Shown piece after piece: positions 1 through 4,589 of a stretch of 5,134 bases of DNA. The DNA is from SAR116 cluster bacterium. GTDB lineage: Bacteria; Pseudomonadota; Alphaproteobacteria; Puniceispirillales; Marisalimonadaceae. The notes under the pieces are model-generated. The model worked only from the letters and a program-made list of their open reading frames with translations. It ran no database searches and was not told where the DNA came from. The stretch spans positions 35,128 through 40,261 of the forward strand of contig NZIY01000046.1 of assembly GCA_002691795.1 (NCBI GenBank). The letters are read 5' to 3'. The stretch's first letter is position 1, and each line of letters starts with the position of its first letter. The position numbers and the translations under genes are program-made.

Positions 1-276
1 CTATATAGGGATTTCTCTTTTCTTGTAGATAAAGACTTAAACGCTCAAAGATTAATAAATGAAATCAAACTAGTTGACCAAAATCAAATTAAAAAGATTT
101 TTGTTTTTGATATTTTTAAAGGTAATAATATACCAGTTGACAAAAAATCAATATCGATATCAGTTGAAATTCAACCAATAGATAAATCATTAACTGATGA
201 TGATTTGGAAAGTATAAGTTCTAAAATTATTAATATTGTATCTCAAAATCTTGGAGCTGAAATTAGAGTTCAGTAA
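1..276 (+). CDS. pheT: Phenylalanyl-tRNA synthetase beta subunit, C-terminal fragment
   Basis: The last 91 codons of a gene entering from the left edge, ending in TAA at 274-276. The reading matches the C-terminal FDX-ACB (anticodon-binding, ferredoxin-like) domain of bacterial PheT: it opens with an RDFSF segment, the usual start of that domain, continues with a hydrophobic IFVFDIF strand followed by KGNNIP and KKSISISVEIQP, and ends with the helix after LTDDDLESIS. Known role: the beta chain pairs with PheS in the cytoplasmic alpha2-beta2 enzyme that charges tRNA-Phe, and this domain binds the tRNA anticodon region. The fragment is about the length of one whole FDX-ACB domain, so the catalytic-like core and editing domain lie outside the window. 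It faces the tRNA-Thr gene tail to tail with 14 bases between them and no clear hairpin terminator. Identification is firm; only the extent of the gene is unknown. Confidence 0.92.
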   Translation, partial: LYRDFSFLVDKDLNAQRLINEIKLVDQNQIKKIFVFDIFKGNNIPVDKKSISISVEIQPIDKSLTDDDLESISSKIINIVSQNLGAEIRVQ

Positions 277-290
277 TCATTTTATTTGGT

Positions 291-366
291 TGGTGCCGCC
301 AACTGGATTTGAACCAGTGACCTCGTCATTACCAATGACGCGCTCTACCGCTGGAGCTATGGCGGC
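291..366 (-). tRNA. tRNA-Thr (anticodon GGT), with encoded CCA
   Basis: The minus strand folds into a complete 76-base cloverleaf. The acceptor stem is seven perfect pairs (GCCGCCA with TGGCGGC), followed by the discriminator A and a genomically encoded CCA at 293-291. The D stem is GCTC/GAGC with loop CAGCGGTA. The anticodon stem is CGTCA/TGACG with loop TTGGTAA, which places GGT at positions 34-36, reading the threonine codon ACC (and ACU by wobble). The variable loop is AGGTC, and the T arm is ACTGG/CCAGT with loop TTCAAAT. All stems are perfect, and the gene is a GC-rich island in AT-rich surroundings, as expected for a functional tRNA in such a genome. Every other gene seen here is on the plus strand, so its promoter must lie in the 367-432 gap or just beyond it. 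Confidence 0.97.
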
Positions 367-432
367 TAAATTTTGAGTTATTCTAGACATAATACTAGAA
401 CTTAATTAATATATAGTAAATTATTATTAAAA
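367..432. promoter_or_regulatory. Divergent intergenic promoter region (tRNA-Thr leftward, murA operon rightward)
   Basis: This 66-base gap separates the 5' end of the minus-strand tRNA from the first plus-strand start codon, so by layout it should hold both promoters. For the rightward operon the best match I see is TAGACA at 384-389 (5 of 6 to TTGACA), 17 bases, then TAATAT at 407-412 (4 of 6 to TATAAT), giving a leader of roughly 13 bases before the ATG at 433. TATAGT at 412-417 is an alternative -10 but lacks a partner. For the leftward tRNA, minus-strand TAGAAT (385-380) or TATTAT (394-389) could be the -10; no good -35 goes with either. Chance matches are frequent in AT-rich DNA, so the individual boxes are tentative although the region's role is well supported by the layout. 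Confidence 0.5.
381..400. repeat. Perfect 6-8-6 palindrome in the divergent promoter region
   Basis: TTCTAG at 381-386 and CTAGAA at 395-400 are exact reverse complements separated by eight bases (ACATAATA). The element overlaps the proposed -35 box of the rightward operon and the candidate -10 boxes of the tRNA gene, a position where a dimeric repressor could act on both. The arms read directly from the sequence; an operator function is inference only, because short AT-rich palindromes also arise by chance. Confidence 0.4.
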
Positions 433-603
433 ATGCCAAAAAAAACTGATAACAAAAAAGAACAGCTTTCTTTAAACTTAAGAGAGAATTTAAAACTAAG
501 AAAAAAACAAATAATTGAACGTGATCAGAAAAATATCAAAGGCAAAAGACTTTCTAAAGTTGGGTTTTCAAGTTTAATTCATGAACAATTAAAAAATGAG
601 TAA
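433..603 (+). CDS. Small basic protein of unknown function, coupled to murA
   Basis: A 56-codon frame from ATG 433 to TAA 601-603. I do not recognise a characterised function. The product is very rich in lysine and arginine, has no membrane segment, signal peptide or cysteine, and contains a central amphipathic-looking stretch around residues 16-26 (LRENLKLRKKQ). This resembles the LRxNLxRRKxQ motif that I recall in small uncharacterised proteins of other alphaproteobacteria; that link is from memory and unverified. Reasons to call it real: it is the first frame after the promoter region, it fills what would otherwise be a 160-base gap, and its end overlaps the murA start by eight bases (ATGAGTAA) in a different frame, a typical arrangement for translational coupling. 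A nucleic-acid-binding or ribosome-associated role would suit the charge but is a guess. No Shine-Dalgarno sequence precedes it. Confidence 0.6.
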   Translation: MPKKTDNKKEQLSLNLRENLKLRKKQIIERDQKNIKGKRLSKVGFSSLIHEQLKNE

Positions 604-1846
604 CGATAGATTAATCATTCAAGGTGGGAAACCTCTTTTTGGAGATGTAAAAATAAGTGGTGCTAAAAATGCTGTATTGCCACTTATATCAATTTCATTG
701 TTATTTAGTAATGGTTTTTCATTAAAAAATGTTCCAGACCTGGTGGATACAAGATTAATGATCAAGTTAATAAATTCTTTAGGTATTATGACAAAATTTT
801 ATGACGGAACTATTGATTTTTATGGAGAACCACAAAATATAGAAGCACCAAAAGAATTAGTTTCAAAGATGAGAGCTTCAGTATTAGTTTTAGCTCCCTT
901 ATTGTCAAAGCGAAATAATGCTCTAATTCCGATGCCAGGAGGTTGCGAAATTGGTGAAAGACCTATTAATCTTCATATTGACGCTTTAAAAAAACTTGGT
1001 GCAGAAACATCTTTTCAAAATGGTTTTTTAAGAGCGACTCTTCCTTTTGGAGAATTTCGTGGAAATAAAATAAAATTTCCTCAAGTTTCTGTGGGAGCTA
1101 CAGAATGCGCTATTATGGCAGCTACTTTAGCAAAAGGCAAAACTATAATTTATAATGCCGCTAGAGAACCTGAAATAATAGATTTAGGGAAATGTTTGAA
1201 TTTAGCTGGTGCAAAAATAAAAGGTTTAGGTACTGAAAAAATTGAAATAAATGGAGTAGAAAAATTAAATCCTGTAACTTATTCTGTTATACCGGATAGA
1301 ATAGAAGCAGGGTCATTTGCTATTATTGCAGGAATAACAAAAGGTGAAATTAATCTTTTGAATTTAAATCCTAAAGACCTTAATTCTTTTTTTAAAACAT
1401 TAAAACAAGCTAATATTAATGTTGATATTTATGATAAGACCGTCACGATTAAAGGGTCTTACAAAATAAACTCAGTCAATATAAAAACTGAACCTCATCC
1501 TGGTTTTCCAACTGACTTACAAGCCCAATTTATGAGTCTTATGTCAATTGCAAATGGATGCTCAGTGATTGAAGAAAATATTTTTGAAAATAGATTTATG
1601 CATGTTCCTGAATTATGTAAGATGGATGCATCTATTAAAGTAAATGGAAATAAAGCTATAGTAAGTGGAGTCCAACAATTAAATGGATCATCTGTTAAAG
1701 CTACTGACTTAAGAGCTTCCATGTCTTTAATTGCAGCAAGTTTAAATGCAAAAGGTAAAAGTATTGTTAATGATCTATCTCATTTAAAGAGAGGTTATGA
1801 AAATTTTGAAGATAAATTATTCAATCTGGGAGCAAATTTAAAATAA
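596..1846 (+). CDS. murA: UDP-N-acetylglucosamine 1-carboxyvinyltransferase (MurA)
   Basis: Cytoplasmic enzyme that transfers enolpyruvate from phosphoenolpyruvate to UDP-GlcNAc, the first committed step of peptidoglycan synthesis. The 416-residue product is close to the E. coli enzyme (419) and keeps its key residues with a constant offset of two: Lys24-Asn25 in SGAKNA (E. coli 22-23), Cys117 and Arg122 in PGGCEIGER (115 and 120), Asp307 in GFPTDLQAQ (305), and Arg399 in KRGYE (397). The two inverse alpha/beta domains of the EPSP-synthase fold are both complete. Cys117, the residue fosfomycin alkylates, is present, so this is the Cys-type enzyme rather than the resistant Asp-type. The ATG at 596 is chosen because the family N-terminus (RLIIQGG) follows at once. 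It overlaps the upstream small gene by 8 bases and the next gene begins two bases after its stop, so co-transcription is likely. Confidence 0.97.
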   Translation: MSNDRLIIQGGKPLFGDVKISGAKNAVLPLISISLLFSNGFSLKNVPDLVDTRLMIKLINSLGIMTKFYDGTIDFYGEPQNIEAPKELVSKMRASVLVLAPLLSKRNNALIPMPGGCEIGERPINLHIDALKKLGAETSFQNGFLRATLPFGEFRGNKIKFPQVSVGATECAIMAATLAKGKTIIYNAAREPEIIDLGKCLNLAGAKIKGLGTEKIEINGVEKLNPVTYSVIPDRIEAGSFAIIAGITKGEINLLNLNPKDLNSFFKTLKQANINVDIYDKTVTIKGSYKINSVNIKTEPHPGFPTDLQAQFMSLMSIANGCSVIEENIFENRFMHVPELCKMDASIKVNGNKAIVSGVQQLNGSSVKATDLRASMSLIAASLNAKGKSIVNDLSHLKRGYENFEDKLFNLGANLK

Positions 1847-1848
1847 TT

Positions 1849-2322
1849 ATGAAATCTAATAATGTAATTAAAAAAAAGTCCAATGAGGAAAATGACTATA
1901 ATTTTAAAAGACTAAAATTAAAGTTTTTAGAAAAAAATGATCTAAAAATTTTTTCTTCATTGTGTCAAGATGGAATTTTTTCAATCAATGAAATGATATT
2001 TGATCATAATGAAAAATCGTTTATTGCAACATTTTCTAGGTTTTGTTGGGAGTTTGTAGATAAAGGAATTAAAGAAAATAAATATTTTAGAGTAGTGTCA
2101 GGAATAAGAGTTTATAATGTTAAAAACATAAAATATGAAAATTTAAAAAATATAGATTCGTCTAAATTTATCAACTTACTTTCTGTAGATATCAATAAAA
2201 ATAATTTGATACTAAATTTTTCTTCAGACATTACAATAAAGCTTTTAATTGGTAAAATTAAAATTTTTTTAGATGATCTTGACATGCCATGGCCAACTGG
2301 TAAAAAACCATTTCATAAGTAG
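1849..2322 (+). CDS. DUF2948 family protein
   Basis: A 157-residue protein matching the alphaproteobacterial DUF2948 family as I know it. The landmarks are a start resembling LKLxxLxxxDLxxxSxxxQD (residues 22-41), RFCWE at 64-68 where the family has an RFxWE-like motif, a RVVSGIRVYNV strand, INLLSVDI, then a C-terminal IKLLIGKIKIFLDDL helix and a closing W-P-T-G-K-K-P-F-H segment (148-156). The family has no established biochemical function; it is usually found beside murA and hisD, as here. There is no signal peptide, membrane segment or catalytic motif I can point to, so it is probably a soluble cytoplasmic protein. The first 20 or so residues, rich in Lys and Asn, look like an extension before the family domain, but no other plausible start lies between. 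It begins two bases after murA stops and ends 10 bases before hisG. Confidence 0.85.
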   Translation: MKSNNVIKKKSNEENDYNFKRLKLKFLEKNDLKIFSSLCQDGIFSINEMIFDHNEKSFIATFSRFCWEFVDKGIKENKYFRVVSGIRVYNVKNIKYENLKNIDSSKFINLLSVDINKNNLILNFSSDITIKLLIGKIKIFLDDLDMPWPTGKKPFHK

Positions 2323-2332
2323 ATAAATTAAT

Positions 2333-2980
2333 ATGAAACAAATAGATATAATTATTGCTCTTCCAAAAGGAAGAATTTTAGAACAAGCTTTACCAATTTT
2401 AAAAAAGGCAAATATTTTCCCTGAAAAATCATTTTTTAATAAAAATGATAGAAAGTTAAAATTTGATACTAATATTCCTAATATTAAGATTATTATAGTA
2501 AGGTCTTTTGATGTTGCTACTTTTTTAATTTATGGTGCGGCTCATCTGGCTATTATTGGAAGTGATGTTTTAGAAGAATTTAGTCATTCTGAGATTTATT
2601 CACCAATTGATTTAAAAATAGGGCAATGTAGATTAGTAGTAGCAACTACTGAAGAAATATTATGCGATGAAGATCCATTGACGTGGAGTTATGTTAGAGT
2701 TGCAACTAAATATCCTAATTTGACTAGTGATCATTTTAAAAAAAGAGGTGTACACGCAGATTGTATAAAACTCAATGGTGCTATGGAATTAGCGCCATCA
2801 ATGGGTTTATGTCGCAGGATAGTTGATCTTTCAGAAAGTGGTAAAACCTTGAGAGCTAATGGTTTAATAGAGATTGAAGAGATTATGAAAGTTTCAACAA
2901 GATTAGCAGTCAATAGAAGTTCTTATAAAACAAATTTTGAACAAATTAATAACATTTTAAAAAGGTTTGAAAAAATTTAA
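2333..2980 (+). CDS. hisG: ATP phosphoribosyltransferase, short-form catalytic subunit (HisG)
   Basis: Catalyses the first step of histidine synthesis, joining ATP and PRPP to form phosphoribosyl-ATP. The 215-residue product keeps the family signatures: LPKGR at residues 10-14, the block from Arg57 to Leu80 (DVATF, YGAAHLAIIGSDVL), RVATKYPN at 122-129, and the PRPP-binding region ELAPSMGL to ESGKTL at 152-173, followed by RANGLIEIE. The chain ends soon after the catalytic domains (LAVNRSSYKT) and has no C-terminal ACT-like regulatory domain, which defines the short form (HisGS). Known for this class: activity and histidine feedback need the HisRS-like subunit HisZ, which is absent from this window. 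The ATG at 2333 gives the expected N-terminus. Its stop lies one base before the hisD ATG, so the two histidine genes are almost certainly co-transcribed. Confidence 0.95.
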   Translation: MKQIDIIIALPKGRILEQALPILKKANIFPEKSFFNKNDRKLKFDTNIPNIKIIIVRSFDVATFLIYGAAHLAIIGSDVLEEFSHSEIYSPIDLKIGQCRLVVATTEEILCDEDPLTWSYVRVATKYPNLTSDHFKKRGVHADCIKLNGAMELAPSMGLCRRIVDLSESGKTLRANGLIEIEEIMKVSTRLAVNRSSYKTNFEQINNILKRFEKI

Positions 2981-2981
2981 A

Positions 2982-4289
2982 ATGAATCATCAAAAAGTAA
3001 AATATCTATTTTCTTACGAAAACCAGTTTGATGATAAATTAAACAAGTTTTTGTTAAAAAGAGAAATTGAAAATATTGAAGTAACAAAAACTGTTTCTGA
3101 AATAATTAATAAAATCAAAGTTTCTGGTGAAAATGAATTAATTTCAATGATAAATAGTTTTGATAAGATTAGTTGTAAAGAAATAAAAAATATTAAAGTT
3201 GATCAAAAATCTTTAAAAAAAGCATTTGATGATCTGCCAATTGACTTAAAAAATGCCATGCGCACTGCTAGTAATAGAATAAAATCTTTTCATGAAAAAC
3301 AAGTTTTAAAAGGTTTTAATTATGAAGATGAAATCGGTGTAAATTTAGGTTTAAAATATGACCCTATAAAAAGAGTTGGATTTTACGCTCCTGGAGGGAA
3401 AGCTCTTTATCCATCTTCAGTTTTAATGAATATTATTCCATCTCTGGTGGCTGGTGTAGAAGAAAGAGTTTTAGTTTCACCGATTATACTTGATAAAAAT
3501 TCTAAAATTTTGTTAGCTGCTGCATATTTATCTGAAGTAACTGAATTTTATCGGATGGGTGGAGCACAATCGATTGCTGCACTTGCCATGGGAACAGTTT
3601 CTATTAAAAGAGTTGATAAAGTTGTGGGACCTGGAAATGCTTATGTAGCTGAGGCTAAAAGACAGCTTTTTGGTAAAGTAGGGATTGACTCGGTGGCAGG
3701 TCCATCAGAAGTCCTGATCATAGCTGATAAATCAAATAATCCGGAATGGATCGCAATAGATCTATTATCTCAAGCTGAACATGACGAAAATGCACAATCA
3801 ATCTTAATTACAGATGATATCTCTTTTGCAAATGAAGTTTCAGAACATATTGACAAATTATTAAAAATATTACCTAGAAGAAAAATTGCTTCTAAGTCAT
3901 GGTATAACAATGGTTTAATAATTATTATTAATGAAATGAAAGAATTCATAACTATTACAAATCATATAGCTCCTGAACATCTTGAGTTGTGTATAGAAAA
4001 TCCAAAGTCATATCTAAATCATATAAGAAATGCAGGGTCAATATTTTTAGGAAGATTTACTCCAGAAGCAATTGGAGATTATATAGCAGGACCAAATCAT
4101 GTATTGCCTACAGGCGGCACAGCTAGGTTTTCCAGTGGTTTAGGTACTAGTGATTTTCTTAGAAGAACAACATACGTCCAATGCAACGAATATAATTTAA
4201 ATGAACTTAGTAAGCACGCTCAACTGTTAGCCGATGCAGAAGGATTAGATGCACATAGAATATCTATAAATATAAGAAATAAAGTTTAA
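2982..4289 (+). CDS. hisD: Histidinol dehydrogenase (HisD)
   Basis: Zinc- and NAD-dependent enzyme that oxidises L-histidinol twice to L-histidine, the last steps of the pathway. From the ATG at 2982 it has 435 residues, against 434 in E. coli. Visible family features are GFYAPGG at 133-139, the VDKVVGPGN block near 211-219, the zinc ligands Gln264 and His267 in SQAEHD, the catalytic Glu332-His333 in APEHLE, Asp366 in IGDYIAGPNHVLPT, and His425 in LDAHR, all lining up with the E. coli residues at a shift of five or six. The frame stays open upstream to a TTG at 2967 that would add five residues and overlap hisG; I prefer the ATG because it fits the usual length and follows the hisG stop by one base. 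An AAGG at 2962-2965 is too far from the ATG to be a normal ribosome binding site. Confidence 0.96.
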   Translation: MNHQKVKYLFSYENQFDDKLNKFLLKREIENIEVTKTVSEIINKIKVSGENELISMINSFDKISCKEIKNIKVDQKSLKKAFDDLPIDLKNAMRTASNRIKSFHEKQVLKGFNYEDEIGVNLGLKYDPIKRVGFYAPGGKALYPSSVLMNIIPSLVAGVEERVLVSPIILDKNSKILLAAAYLSEVTEFYRMGGAQSIAALAMGTVSIKRVDKVVGPGNAYVAEAKRQLFGKVGIDSVAGPSEVLIIADKSNNPEWIAIDLLSQAEHDENAQSILITDDISFANEVSEHIDKLLKILPRRKIASKSWYNNGLIIIINEMKEFITITNHIAPEHLELCIENPKSYLNHIRNAGSIFLGRFTPEAIGDYIAGPNHVLPTGGTARFSSGLGTSDFLRRTTYVQCNEYNLNELSKHAQLLADAEGLDAHRISINIRNKV

Positions 4290-4314
4290 AAGAGTTAATA
4301 CATTAATTTTTTTT
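4288..4314 (+). terminator. Possible weak intrinsic terminator after hisD
   Basis: Starting within the hisD stop codon, the RNA of 4288-4298 can pair with 4303-4313 around a four-base loop (UACA): 11 pairs, two of them G-U and all the rest A-U, with a run of eight U at 4307-4314 forming the 3' side. An A tract before and a U tract after is the shape of an intrinsic terminator, but there are no G-C pairs, so it must be weak, and partial read-through into infA is expected. The pairing reads directly from the sequence; termination is inferred. Confidence 0.3.
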
Positions 4315-4337
4315 AATTTTACAATTTAAAATTAAAA
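4311..4337. repeat. 11-base perfect inverted repeat, all A/T
   Basis: TTTTAATTTTA at 4311-4321 and TAAAATTAAAA at 4327-4337 are exact reverse complements around the five-base loop CAATT. It shares 4311-4314 with the hairpin just upstream, so in RNA the two cannot both form fully. It also spans the proposed -35 box of the infA promoter. The arms are seen directly; since they consist only of A and T in an AT-rich spacer, chance origin is possible. Confidence 0.45.
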
Positions 4338-4346
4338 TTATATAAC
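4318..4346 (+). promoter_or_regulatory. Predicted sigma-70 type promoter of infA
   Basis: TTTACA at 4318-4323 (5 of 6 to TTGACA) and TATAAC at 4341-4346 (5 of 6 to TATAAT) lie exactly 17 bases apart, the best promoter match I found in the window and located in its longest gap after the start of the murA operon. Transcription would begin about 6 to 8 bases after the -10 box, at 4352-4354, that is at or one base before the infA ATG at 4353. The infA message would then be leaderless or nearly so. This rests on consensus matching in AT-rich DNA and is not proof. Confidence 0.45.
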
Positions 4347-4352
4347 ATACAA

Positions 4353-4571
4353 ATGGCTAAAGAAGGTGTAATCGAGTTTTCTGGAATTGTAGAAGAGTTA
4401 CTTCCAAATGCAATGTTTAGAGTAAAACTAGATAATGATCATGAAGTATTAGCTCACACAAGTGGGAAAATGAGGAAAAATAGAATAAGAGTTTTGCTGG
4501 GCGATAAAGTTACTGTTGAAATGACTCCCTATGATCTCACAAAGGGCAGAATTACTTTTAGATATAAATAA
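4353..4571 (+). CDS. infA: Translation initiation factor IF-1
   Basis: A 72-residue protein, the same length as E. coli IF-1 and alignable to it without gaps: it starts MAKE, has [18 protein letters not shown], the basic [12 protein letters not shown] segment, GDKV and [13 protein letters not shown]. These are the strands and loops of the single OB fold that binds the A site of the small ribosomal subunit during initiation, next to helix 44 of 16S rRNA, and supports IF-2 and IF-3. The ATG at 4353 is fixed by the family N-terminus. A 63-base spacer and promoter-like boxes separate it from hisD, so it probably has its own transcription start; maf follows in the same frame 18 bases after its stop. 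There is no Shine-Dalgarno sequence upstream. Identification is secure. Confidence 0.98.
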   Translation: MAKEGVIEFSGIVEELLPNAMFRVKLDNDHEVLAHTSGKMRKNRIRVLLGDKVTVEMTPYDLTKGRITFRYK

Positions 4572-4589
4572 TCATCCAACATTATAATA

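Noticed and set aside
1091..1120. Cysteine at MurA residue 171, in a segment where many alphaproteobacterial enzymes seem to have asparagine
   Set aside because: This position differs among MurA proteins (E. coli also departs from Asn) and is not one of the known catalytic residues, so it is not evidence of altered function.
1495..1722. Open frame of 75 codons on the minus strand inside murA
   Set aside because: It lies wholly opposite the conserved C-terminal half of murA, its product resembles no family I know, and it has no start signals; it is a shadow of the murA codons.
2731..2913. Open frame of 60 codons on the minus strand inside hisG
   Set aside because: It is opposite the PRPP-binding region of hisG, whose codon constraints explain the lack of stops; nothing supports expression.
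2967..2981. TTG start for hisD giving five extra residues and a 14-base overlap with hisG
   Set aside because: The ATG at 2982 gives the normal family length and sits one base after the hisG stop; the extra residues have no family support.
4583..4588. Exact TATAAT just before maf, a possible separate maf promoter
   Set aside because: No -35 match lies at 16-18 bases upstream, and transcription would begin after the TTG start; a chance match is likely in this AT-rich gap.
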